The notes below the pieces were generated by a model. It was given only the letters and a program-made list of their open reading frames with translations, had not been told where the DNA came from and ran no database searches. From Drechslerella dactyloides (lineage: Eukaryota; Ascomycota; Orbiliomycetes; Orbiliales; Orbiliaceae), in assembly GCA_020064725.1 (NCBI GenBank), contig JAGTWJ010000007.1, positions 2,666,001 through 2,730,000 of the forward strand: a DNA stretch of 64,000 bases, in the 5' to 3' direction. Of this stretch, positions 44,700 through 55,615 are shown piece after piece (the first letter of the stretch is position 1; every line of letters starts with the position of its first letter). Position numbers and translations under genes: made by a program.

Positions 44700-46076
44700 A
44701 TGGGAAGCCATCGCTTTGGGCCCATAGAAATGGATGATTCCTTCATCTATACCTTCTTCCCCCTTCTTAGCCTAATATTTGCAATACTCTACCTCAAGAG
44801 CCAAGATGCACACAAAACAGCAGAGATCTCCGCACCACCCTCACACCGAATGCCGGAGCTTGGTGAGAAGCTGTTCGCACACCAAAATGTAATACCTTGA
44901 TGCAAGGCCCACAGTTCGAACACCAGCATATAATACAAATTGATTAACTAGTGCAAGGATACCATAAGTATCAGTGCCCATTACAAGAGCCCATCACGCC
45001 TATTGAGGACCCAGATGTCTTGTCAAAGCCTCCCTATCCTTTTCGTCCTTATAAGCCCGTCTACCACATGACCATGGGGTTGGAGAAATGTGTGCCGAAC
45101 GATCTTTTCCTTATTGACTCGTCCTATCCAGATCGTATCGCTCTTCGAAAGGAACTTGTATCCAAAGATCCAACAACCACATTAGGTGCATCTCCGCGTG
45201 CTGAGGGCGCTATCAAGGAGCTCTACTGCTATATACTCTCCCATCATCTCCCCGTTCGGTTTCCGAGTCTATTTTCCATTGACATCGCAAAGTCAACCTT
45301 TACTAATCGTGTTTCTTCCGACACACACCCGCTGACGGCCCCACCCTCCGCTACCGACGCGCTTGCTGTCATAGCATCGACAGTTGAAGATGACATTCTT
45401 ATCCTTCAGCAGGATCCTATTGAGGATACCTACCGACTGACGGCATTCATCGCGTGTTTTCCTAATGGCTTTGATTCCAGTCGCAAAATGGACATGACCC
45501 TTCGAGAAATACATAAACCTGTTCCATTATTTAGAGAGAGGCTAGCACCGAGCATGGATCGCTATTTTGCTAAATTAGAGGCTGGAAAATGGGTTAAACG
45601 GTTCAACGTACTAGGCAAATTCTCGTTCATGAATCTGATCTTTTATAGATGTTTTCTCTGAGCCTGATCATAATTTCTCTACAGTGGACCGTCTCCACTC
45701 ACGAGAAGCTATCTCTGCCGATTGGGAATCATATCTACGCTGGCGATTCGGTACCACAAGAACTTGAATCGGTAGATCTGAATAAGGTAGAAGTCAAGTT
45801 GATACTGCAGTCGAGCATTAGGGCTATGCTGATGAGAACCCGATATCAACGCTCTAGATGTACCTGCGAGTTGAGCGGCAAGTCCTATTAAGGCTACCGG
45901 GATCGAGAGCAATGGCGTTTTTTGTTAAAACGTATATGACTCCGCTGGCGCAGATCAAAGCCGAAGGTCAAGGAAACGCCTTGGCGACTGCTATAGAAGG
46001 GATGCCAGAGAAGTTAGGCTTTTATAAGAGAAGGGTGGTCTGGGGTAAAGCAGTGACGAATGCTTTGCGTGTATAG
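44700..46076 (+). CDS. Heme-dependent oxidative N-demethylase-like protein (DUF3445), membrane-anchored
   Basis: Four exons: 44700-44862, 44952-45607, 45685-45786 and 45858-46076, about 379 aa. The first junction was chosen by phase (donor GTGAGA); a GTAATA at 44889 would break the frame. An N-terminal hydrophobic segment (FFPLLSLIFAILYL) should anchor the protein. The family pattern is complete: PYPFRPYKPVYHMTMGLEKC, RIALRKELV, the GASPRAEGAIKELY region, DDILILQQD, ACFPNGFDSSRKMDMTLREIHKPVP, W(T)VSTHEKLSLPIGNHIY, LRVERQVLLRLPGS and FYKRRVVWG. Members bind heme and are thought to remove methyl groups from N-methylated substrates with O2. The third intron is needed to join LNK to MYLRVERQ. The substrate in fungi is unknown. 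Confidence 0.8.
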
Positions 46077-46279
46077 GAACCGAATGGGATATCCGTCGAT
46101 CGAATGGGCCTTCAGATATATATATATATTTCTGATCCGACTGAATGAATTAATTAATCGTAGCAAAGAATGCGAGGCGATAGATTAGTAGTAATTAGCT
46201 GAGAATACTTAGACTGGTCACAAAGTATACTGCTCATATTTACAAGAATTTGTACCTATTAGGACTGGCGCTGGTGGAA

Positions 46280-47744
46280 TCATTGGCCGATCGTGACAAC
46301 TACGTCGCTGGACTTTGACCGCGCCATGATTCGCCCGTTTGAAGGATCTCCTTTTTCCGCCCAGATTTCTTGTCCTTTGATTAGACCTCTCGAGTCTTGC
46401 GTTATTGATAGGCCTCGACCTTCTAGGCGTACGTCGCCTCTCGCCGCTTTTGCATGTACTTCACCTTCCCAGCTCGTAGGATACCGCGCATGTATTTCGC
46501 CACTATCCGATGTGTGGCGACCGACTACTCTCTCCCCCGATGTTCCCTCAACAACAACCTCAGTCCACCCTGATGAGCTCTCTGTCCTCAGATATGGCTC
46601 TTCAGCCCCCGTTCCGATAACATTGACCGCAATATCACCGCTGACTGATTTCAAACCGAGCTCAGCCCCTAGCAATAAACGCCCAGAGATGTTGCCTGAC
46701 ACAGTTTCTACCGTCGACCGATATTTTCGAGTTGCGTCGGGGAAGTCGAACTCAACCTTGATGTCTCCACCAGTGGTCCGGATGTCGGTCATCGTATATC
46801 CGATTCCTCCCCCTGATCCTACCCGAACATCAATATCGCCATCCTCGGTAGAGAGCCATAGATGGTCGCGAACGTTAAAGAAGCCAGAAATTCCACCAGT
46901 CAGCGTATAGACGTTTATGTCTAAGCTATTGAAGTAGCTGGTTGACTGGATCGTCCCAGATTCGGTCTGTATTTTAACCTTTGAAAGATCAAAACTTGGT
47001 AGATGAAGAAGGACGTCTAAGGTTTTCGTTGAAATCAAAATTTCCCTCAGCGTCTCTGGCCGAAGTTGGAGCCTGGCGTGAACTTTAATTGGTGGAGTCG
47101 AGCGTGCAAATATGGAGCCATCTGATTCTCTTTCGCACTATACATGTGCCGAGTAAGCATCAAATATCATAAGATGGAGTACTTTCTGAGCGCTTGGGGT
47201 TGTGTGTTCAAATTTGTGTACCTTTAAAACTACTCCACCAGGTTGGTTGTCGAGCTGAATGGCTTTTACACCGTCGTTGTCCCAAGTCAAGGTGAATATT
47301 TCCACTTCGAGAGCCGGGGTGTCGCGCTCCCCTATCTCGAGCAATTCTATGGTCCCTTGGATTTCCCCATTTCCTTCTATCGAGAACTCCAACTTCTCTG
47401 TATAGTCTAAATCCACGGATAATACTTGGGCCTACGAATAGAGAGTTAGATCCATTAGTACTAAATTGGAGGTGGCAGTTCTGTTGACTGTTCAAGGTAA
47501 AGCACCAACAAACCTTAGAAGCCCATGTTCCTCGAAAGAACCACGATGAGCACCGGTGTGTCAAGAATGTCATTAACAGCAGAAAAACAACAGCGGGCAA
47601 AAGCCATAAACGGCTCTGGCTGGGTCTGCGAGTTTGCGTATGCCTGTGACCCTCGTTTGGGAGCAGCAATGATTGCTCCCCTCTTTCGCTCGAAACGCCA
47701 CCATCTTCAACACTGCCCGTCTGGTTGGAATTCTTCCCCGCCAT
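46280..47744 (-). CDS. Single-pass membrane protein with DUF4097-like extracellular domain
   Basis: Three exons on the minus strand: 47514-47744, 47183-47431 and 46280-47137; 445 aa. The N-terminus is cytosolic and polar, followed by one TM segment (LWLLPAVVFLLLMTFLTH). The rest is beta-rich with repeated strands of the type SGNISGRLLLGAELGLKSVSGDIAVNV, TEDGDIDVRV and GEIHARYP. This regular S/TGDI spacing is typical of the DUF4097 / adhesin-like right-handed beta-fold. The second intron is only 45 nt (donor GTACTC, acceptor ATAG). Without it the frame would hit a TAG. Fungi have small families of such TM-plus-DUF4097 proteins of unknown role, possibly at the cell surface. The gene converges on the N-demethylase-like gene with a gap of about 200 bases. 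Confidence 0.65.
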
Positions 47745-47794
47745 CGTCTGAAGTCTATATCGCTTTAAAATTTATAAATTGAAAGAAAGTCGGC

Positions 47795-48118
47795 TCACGC
47801 GAGCCTCTTCCAGAGTCGTACTGTGGACAGGTCGCATTTAAATAAAGCATTTAGTGGCTCTCCGCAGTCGAAAGGAACAATTGTTTGAGCATAATTGCCA
47901 GTCATCTGCTTAAATCCTGTGCCAGGAGTGAAACGGGGCTCAATTGCCAAGCCAGCTGACATAGCCCAGTGGTGTATGGTTGGATATGTAGAGACAGGCT
48001 CCATTATATACTCAAGGGAGTACTTAAGTATGTTTAGTCTCGGGGGCGCTGGCCCTTCGAGGCTTGGAGGTATGTATGTTGGCGTCTGGAGTCCCCGCAA
48101 AGGTCTAGGGCGAGACAT
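47795..48118 (-). CDS. Hypothetical small protein, doubtful
   Basis: A 107-codon frame with a true ATG (48116-48118), just upstream of the DUF4097-like gene on the same strand. It starts with a basic, Pro-rich part (MSRPRPLRGLQTPTYIPP) and has no signal peptide, TM segment or known domain. It might be a real small gene, but it might also be a chance frame in the promoter region. Confidence 0.25.
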   Translation of the reverse strand: MSRPRPLRGLQTPTYIPPSLEGPAPPRLNILKYSLEYIMEPVSTYPTIHHWAMSAGLAIEPRFTPGTGFKQMTGNYAQTIVPFDCGEPLNALFKCDLSTVRLWKRLA

Positions 48119-48681
48119 CCTGAATATTCAGGGTGCAGTCGGTTTCCCCGGACTGGATAGAATAACATATGCGGTGGTCAAATGCGAACTGCATAAGAGC
48201 TCTTTTCATGCGTTGGTGCATGCTGCCTTTCCAAATTTGGACCCCAGCCCTGTCGCGTGATGGCTTGCTCCTCATCACGAGCGCTGTAGTGTTTCGGGAG
48301 AATGCAGGTGCAAAAAGTTCAGCTGGCGCACATCAAAGACAGTCTTCGTTGGCTGCTCCCGAGCCAGGAGCGAATGGGCTGTTGGTGCGAACCCGAACGT
48401 TGATGTGATGTGATGCTGTATCATGGACGTCCGGACCCTGACGGCAGTCACAAACACAGATCGAATCTTCGGATTGCGGCTGAGCCGCAGGACGATGACT
48501 AAGCGATGACCCCTGAACCGGTTCCTTGTGGACAGCAACCCCGCTTAGCCACGACCCTTTATGTCGAGGCTTATTTTGCGGGGCTCCAGCTGTTTGATTA
48601 TTGAACCGTCATCGGGTTCCAACATCTCCATATATGCATCCCGTTCCGCCGTTTCTCGATCGACTCCAGTAACAATCCGTC
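48119..48681. other. Intergenic region, promoter side of the GST gene
   Basis: 563 bases; nothing beyond short chance frames is seen. Confidence 0.4.
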
Positions 48682-49884
48682 ATGGAACGCAACACGAAGG
48701 AGCTGAAACTGCTAGCCTTGCCTATAAGATACTCGAGTGAGGACATTCCTGCTCCATATATACTTACTTACATACAATATGTAAATGTCTTCGCCCTTTC
48801 CGGGCCATATGCCAGCACAAACCCGGAGGTGGTTAATACTCCGGTCCCAAAAACCAGCATGCATCCTCAGCTACCCGCTGACTGGTAAACTTCTGAAAAA
48901 GGTTGGACGGTGCGGCCAGTAGTGCTGTTAGAGTATTTCGATATCCCGTATTCTGCGAAATGGTATCGTTTAGCAGATCCCGAGTCTCGCGCCTTGGTTT
49001 GTAGTACCTACACAGTTTCGACGATGATGTGACCAAGTCACTAGATTTCGAGATAATTACCCCAGAGCTCTTGAACCGGAATCAGTTATTGATTTGTAAC
49101 TTGTCCATTTGAATTATATAGCTTCATGCGGAGTCTCCATCCGGCCTCGTACCCGTTATCATCACACCCGACTTGCCTCAGCCAATTCACGACTCGCTAG
49201 CAATCTCAGAATATCTTCATGAAACATATCCAGAGAAAAACTTGTGGCCCGAGGATGTTGCACTTCGAGCGTACGGCAGGAGCATCGTCGCAGAGGTAAG
49301 ACGCCGAGGTATCAATCTTATCAATTCCTTTTATTGGGTTAACAACTGTGCGCCATTCCCAGCTTCACGCGGGATTCTCCAATATTCGGAACGACCTTCC
49401 TCATAATTTCCCTGTTCGATACAGCCCTTCCCCAGAATTCAGCGATGCAGTCTTAAAGGAAGTCACGCGGATACTGGAAATATTTGATACCGCTCGAAGG
49501 ATGGCTGCAGTTAGGGCGCCAAGTCTTGATCAAGGATTTTTACTCGGAACATTCAGTATTGCAGATGCATTCTATTGGCCAATCCTTTCGGTAAGACTGA
49601 AATCTATGTGGTTACTACGAACATTTATCATGCTGTTTTATGCTGACAAATCGTCGGATTCTCCAAATCAGAGGTTTTTTACCTACAGCGTGGATACTTC
49701 CACTGCCTCCCCCGAGGCTGCAGGATATATCACAAAAATGTGGACAGAACCGAAGTTGAAGAAGATTGGGAGAATGCAGTTTGACGAAGTTGCAGACCAC
49801 CCAGAGTACAATGTCCCTCATTATGACAACTTTGTACCGAGTAGTTCTATGATATTCTGGAACCTTGACGATCAGATGTCATGA
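48682..49884 (+). CDS. Glutathione S-transferase
   Basis: Five exons: 48682-48736, 48902-48996, 49122-49295, 49363-49590 and 49672-49884; 254 aa. The thioredoxin-fold half reads LALPIRYSSWTVRPVVLLEYFDIPY, then SPSGLVPVIITPDLPQPIHDSLAISEYLHETYP, which holds the cis-Pro (VPV) and the D-S pair that binds glutathione. The helical half includes LLGTFSIADAFYWPILS, the N-capping/hydrophobic-staple region of GSTs, and YITKMWTEPKLKKIG. This fits the fungal cytosolic GST group that conjugates glutathione to small electrophiles. The first intron (165 nt, acceptor AAAAG) was placed by phase and family pattern and is the least certain. Intron 4 has no stop, so an unspliced frame would also be open. Confidence 0.82.
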
Positions 49885-51078
49885 TAATCCGTCTGGTTTC
49901 TTCTTCTTCGGAATTTTCTTGTATATCGAGTACGGCCTAATTTGAAGGGCCTGGCGAAGTTCTTCCACCGCCAGCTCTATTTTTTGTCAGGCTAAAGGGC
50001 TTTGGCTAAAAATTAACAACGCACATCTAGAACTACTAATGCATCCACGTGTATAGCCAGCTACCAGCAAGAGACATAAAGGTCCTGACAAGTATGGAAA
50101 TGCAGATTAGAGGCCGCGCAGCGGCACTTAAACTCGAATGCGCTGTATACCTATAGATGATAATTCAGACACCGTAGAGAGACGTCTTGCAATTGGCCCC
50201 TTTATATATGCCTATTACACCCCATATAAGAGGGCCAACTGCAAGGTGTCTCTATGTTTATGTCTGTGCCTGTGTCTATATTTGTCTGTACCTTTGCCAT
50301 TTGTCTGTGCCTTTAGTTATCCTATCTAGTAACCTATCTAGCAAATACTATCTTCTAGAAGCCTTTAGAACCAAAACAATATATATTTTGACCAAGAGCC
50401 CGCCCCCACTGCTCTGTATATATAGCAAGTACTTACTTAATTATATAGTATATAGATTATTGAGTGAGTTTAGCATAATCCCTCCTTGCAGTCGGGCATA
50501 AGATTGAGCGAAAACACTGAAGCGCGGTCAGCTTCTAATTTCTTTCTGATATGTAGTAGTATAGGAACGTGGTGCGTTTTTGTTGACTATATATACTCTC
50601 AATCACACCTATCTTTCGTCGCTTGACTAGCTGTAACCACTGGTGAGAATTATTACTTAAAGTTAGAGAAAAGGCCGCATCGGCGGTAGTACGAACACTG
50701 ATTAACGCCAACCCGCAATTTCCTGATTATCATATATATGTTATAGTCCGCCCAAGCTTTTGCATTGCAGCTTTGTAGGTAAGCACTTAAGTAACCAATA
50801 ACTCGTTCGGCGACTACAAAATATTTCGCTCGCATATATATAAACAACCTACGTAAAAACCTGGGCATACAAACCGAAACGGAATGCCTGAGCATTACAG
50901 ACAAACCGTGAGTGAAGCGCTGTGCATGTGGTAAACTCCCCCTTATACCTAGGCCAGCGGCCTCCAAAGATGTTCGGGAACAGTAACATATATACCATGC
51001 CTAGTCTAATGGCACTTGCAATCTGCACTGCAAGTTATATTGATATAGTAGTGCGGTCGCCAGCAAAAGCACAGCGAT

Positions 51079-51342
51079 CTATCTTGTGGACGAGGGGTGT
51101 TGGTCATATGGCGTCTTTTCGATCATTTTCCTCGTTCCTGCGCCAATGAAGAACTCTTCCAAGTGAACAGGTGTGTAATCGAAGGCCTGAAACAGCTCAG
51201 TCATCATCGTAGGCTCTGAGCTTTCAGTCGATATCGGACCAACAACCATTGTCTTCAAGGTATACCCATGCCTAGCCGTGTCCCTCATCCCGTCAGGATA
51301 TGCTCCGCCAATACGATCTGCGTTAATCTGCCGAGGCCAGTA
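51079..51342 (-). pseudogene. Possible fragment of an unidentified protein-coding gene
   Basis: A minus-strand frame of 88 codons with protein-like composition, including RIGGAYPDGMRDTARHGYTL and PTMMTELFQAFDYTPVHLEE. It is closed upstream by a TGA at 51343-51345 and has no start context. I do not recognise a family. It may be the last exon of a decayed gene or a chance frame. Confidence 0.2.
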
Positions 51343-54055
51343 TCAAGGTGCTGGTGTCGCAATCCAGCTGATCGATAACGTGCGCCAGCGGAATAAGGGA
51401 CGGGAAAATCAACATATATAACTTTATACTATGCCTTGTATCGAATATACTGAAATCGCGATGGATACCATTATTAATTATTCTACCTGCGAGTCACAGC
51501 TAGGCAGCCAGCCTCGACTCGTACTTTTCTTAGGCTTCTTTTCTTGGCTATCTGCAGTAGGGCTTGGCGGATCTTTGTGAAACTACACTTTTACGTTATT
51601 CTTGTAGAACGTTGGGTGGAAAGGCGCTTATCGGGCTGTATCCACGGTTGGATGCTGTATGTCGCGTGATTGACCCGCTTGATGGTTAACGGTTCCTATC
51701 ATACATTGACCGGCTGCTATTGTCCAGGTAAGGAAGGTTGCAGTTCACGGCTAGGTGAGGGGGGCAACATTAGGAATGCTTTGTACCTGGCGCGGGGCCA
51801 TTAGTTCGGACAATCCTATTAAGACGGGCGCGGGGAGCAGCTCTACATCAATCGATCAGACAGGGCCCGAGTCTTGCACGTCTATACGTTGCGATGTTCG
51901 CGTTTTTTTGCATGGGTATTGTTGGTATCCGTGGAACGCGGCCCAAACGCTTCCGGCTTCCCAGGTCAGTCCAGTGCGCCAATTCGGCGTCGTAGTATGG
52001 GCATGGCTAAGAGGGCTTGCATACGAGGGGAGCTCTATACCCAAAATGTAATTGATACGAGTATGTCGCATTCAGATTTCATTTAGTCGAAGACTCAGAT
52101 TTGAAAAATCGAAGTTAACTTGACGCCCAAGACTTAAGGCCCAGGCTTGTATTTTTATTAAATTAGTGGTGAGAGTTACGACGAGCTGCCGGTACGCCTC
52201 GTATTCCCGCTTGCCTTTAGATCTTGACATCTGATCCGCCGACCTCAGCGCACGAAGCTAGCGTCCTTTTCCCAACGTATCAATAAGCTGAATAATATGG
52301 CTGATTTGCACCCTTGATGATGGTCAGCTTACATATATACATGCAGGCTACACATATTGATCACGTTTATGAATTTATGAGAGCACATTGAATAGATGCA
52401 TGGAGGTCTAGTGATGCTAGCCGTGTTTCCAACGGTTTTGCCTCCCGACACGTCAACGTCAGGGACACTGATAACTTCCTAAATTCTATAAGCGCGGAAC
52501 TTCTGCTATCGGATTGAATATTCGGCTAAGATAATAGCCATTTGAGTATATCGAGAGCGCACTCCTTCCTTCCTGTTCCAGGCAAGTTTTCTGTAATAGC
52601 CTTAGGCACCAAGTCACGCATATAATTTCAAGTCCGCATTCTTTCAGCCGCGGGTGTCTTGGTCTCATTCAAAAAGGCTTTGCTTGTGCTTTTGCGGACG
52701 AGCGATCATGAGGCTGAACGCGGAGTGCCTCTTCGCTTGGCTGATATCATGGCGCATGGCGTTCCCGAGAGAATATCCCCCTGAAGTCGTGTGATGTTAT
52801 CTGTGGTTCGTTGTGACCAGGGGCCTTTAACCTTCCACAATAGGGCTTGATGTTAACTGATAACGCAAATCGCGACTGGAGGCGTACCAAGGTTCGGAAG
52901 ACTTCCCCTTGTATCAGCATCATGGGGTCGGCGGGCGTCCGCGATCACATAAAGCATGTTCAGCACACTGCTAGCTCGAGCTCGTGTTCATCGATCGTAT
53001 GTACCTATTGTCTGTATAGTCCATCCGTACTTGCACCCCAGACCATCCGGACATGGGCATTGTGCTGCCCTGTGCATCTGAGATGTACGGTACACGTGTG
53101 TGCTGTTTATAAGCATTACTTGTAAACTTCGTACACAAATGCATAAGCCCCATGTCTTTCTAGCATTGTAATCTTGTCAATGTAAATCGTTAGTTAACAG
53201 GATATATGCAATTCCTCTAGTCTATCTCATTTTGATCAAGCCTGTCAGCGTTAACTGCAGTACTGTGCGACCGCGTTGCATTGACGACTATCCACGACAC
53301 AACACAATGTAAAATTATTATTTACCGAGCCGGCTAGCCGAGTCGCGAAAGATGCATGTCCTTGTCCTGTGGACCGGCAGGAGTGGGTGCTCTATCGATT
53401 ATGCAAACAGCAATATAAAACGTGAATCAAAGTGATATGCGGAGCGGCCTCTCTGCATCGGAAGCCAATCTTGCTTGACATCTGTGGGCGGCCCATTCGG
53501 CTTACGTACCCAGATTATTTCACCAGCAGACCTGCAGGGCGGCCCCTGAGCAGGGCGTCTGTGAGCTGCGATCGACCAAGCCCTTACCGCATATGCATCT
53601 GATGGACATTGCGAGCTTCAATCGGGCAAGCGCACGGCATATCACAACTCCCCTTAGCCTTTCGGTGTTGTCACAGAGATATCGCGTGGTTTGGTTCTCA
53701 GGCTTGCTCTCAGGCAGCCAATAAATCCTTTACGGGGGCCGGGATTCGAGAGAAACTAGAACCTCGTCACGATGTGAGCTTTCAGTGTCTCGTCAGGCTC
53801 CCGCAGCTATCCTTGCTCCAAGGACATCTCATGTACCACGGCATCGTAGCAGATACATCCGATCTCCTTCATCTCCAAAGCCAATTGGAGCTAGCACGGC
53901 TAACTCGAATTGCAGGCTGCGCCGGTGATCGACCATGCCCATGGCCTGATGGAATACTCACTACCATCTCTTTTGTGTATGCAATTCCATCAGGCTTTCC
54001 AATCGGCCCTTCCAAAAAGTTTCATCGCTTTGAGGGCGCATTGACATTCGGCTTC

Positions 54056-54061
54056 TATAAA
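54056..54061 (+). promoter_or_regulatory. TATA box (TATAAA) of the subtilase gene
   Basis: A TATAAA lies 192 bp before the start codon at 54253, followed by a C/T-rich leader (about 54110-54190). This is typical of secreted-protease genes. Confidence 0.4.
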
Positions 54062-54252
54062 TCAGGGGCTGATTCCCTCCTTCGACGATAAAAAAATCTC
54101 GATCACTCACACATTGCATCGGTCAACCTTCTTCCTAACAACATCTCTCCACTACCCGACTTTACACCTTCACTCGTCCCTTGTGGCCTTTTATACAGTC
54201 CTGAACACAAACTTTTGTTTCGGCATAGCACTTTAAGGCGTCAATATCCACA

Positions 54253-55615
54253 ATGTTCAGCCAGGGTCTCATATCCCTTCTTGCAATCGCAGGCCTCGCC
54301 ACGAATGCAGCGGCAGGCCCAGTCCTCAGAGTCACCAACGCGGGAGCTGCGGGTGCAATCGCCGACAAATATATCGTTGTTCTCAAAAAGGGTCTCACGG
54401 ATGCTGCTGCACAGGCTCACGAGTCGCGTATTTCATCCTTCCACTCCAATGTTGCCAGAGATCTGTCAGGCCCCAGATCCCATGGTGTGCAGAACCAGTT
54501 CAAATTTGCCTCAACTGGATTCAGAGGATACTCCGGTGGATTCGACACGGCCACCCTCCAGCAGATTCTTCGCTCGCCAGAGGTTGATTATGTTGAGCAA
54601 GATCTCATAATGACAACTAGCGACACCCAAGAGGGTGCAACCTGGGGTCTTTCTCGAGTCTCTCAGACAAATTTTGATACAGGGTCACAAGACTACAAAT
54701 ACTACTACAACGGTGCAACCGCCGGGCTTGGGGCCACTGTCTACGTTATCGATACCGGCGTCCGTATCACACATAATGTAAGCCTTCGGAACGCGTAAAC
54801 GTCATTGATGAATTTCTTTAGCAATATGGTCTCGAATGGAACCCAATGCTAACGGAATGAATTTATAGGAATTTCAAGTTAAAGGCAAGAGGGGTAGAGA
54901 TGCCTCGAGGGCAACCTGGGGATTCAACGCTGTTGACAAATCGGACTCTGACGGTAACGGACACGGGACTCACTGCGCTGGCACCATTGCCGGGAACACA
55001 TACGGCGTAGCGAAGAAGGCCAAGATCGTCGCCGTCAAAGTTCTTTCTGCGGGTGGCTCTGGTTCAACCTCTGGAGTTATCAATGGGATGAACTGGGTCG
55101 CCAAAAACGCAGCGCCAAACCGGTCCGTTGCCAGTATGTCTCTGGGTGGCGGAAAAAGCACTACTATTAATGCCGCTGTTGACGGAATGTTCAATGCTGG
55201 CGTCGTCGTCGTTGTCGCTGCGGGTAATGAGAATCAAGATGCTGCCAATGTTTCTCCAGCATCGGCTCCGAATGCCATCACCGTTGGTGCCATCGATAAT
55301 AAGAACAAGAGGGCCTCATTCTCCAACTATGGAAAGCTTGTCGACGTCTTCGCTCCCGGCGTCGATGTTATCAGTGCATGGAAAGATAGTGACGGTGCGA
55401 CAAAACAAATCTCTGGAACCTCCATGGCTTGCCCTCATGTTGCTGGGCTGGCAGCCTACTACATCTCCGAAGCTAGCGCTGTGGAAGACGCCGAAGCTGC
55501 AACTCCAGCTCAGATCAGCGAAACCATCAGCAAGAAAGCAACTGGGGGCCAACTTGACCCCAAAGACATCAAAGAAGGCTCTCCAAACAAAATCGGCTAC
55601 AACGGATATATTTGA
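54253..55615 (+). CDS. Secreted subtilisin-like serine protease (proteinase K/Alp1 type)
   Basis: Two exons, 54253-54777 and 54869-55615 (donor GTAAGC, acceptor TATAG, phase 0), 423 aa. A signal peptide (residues 1-21) is followed by an I9 propeptide (DKYIVVLKKGLTDAA..., DYVEQD) and a peptidase S8 domain from about residue 128 (TWGLSRVSQ). The catalytic triad is complete: Asp167 (VIDTGV), His207 (GHGTHCAG) and Ser360 (GTSMACPHVAG); the oxyanion Asn is probably in AAGNEN. The enzyme is an extracellular endoprotease that matures by removing its propeptide. Length and motif spacing match the Alp1/proteinase K group of ascomycetes. The calcium sites cannot be judged. There is no C-terminal extension or GPI signal, so it should be freely secreted. 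Confidence 0.93.

Larger units (their letters stand above)
49885..54252. other. 4.4 kb sparse region
   Basis: No supported gene apart from a possible fragment at 51079-51342. Around 50225-50320 lies an imperfect TGTCTGTG/TTTGTCTG tract, and around 50380-50460 a TA-rich tract. The last 200 bases are the promoter of the subtilase gene. Confidence 0.45.

Noticed and set aside
46293..46910. 205-codon plus-strand frame
   Set aside because: It is antisense to the DUF4097-like exon, whose beta-repeat pattern shows that the minus strand is coding.
53609..54091. 160-codon frame before the subtilase gene
   Set aside because: It runs through the TATA box of the subtilase and shows no domain; promoter sequence is the better reading.
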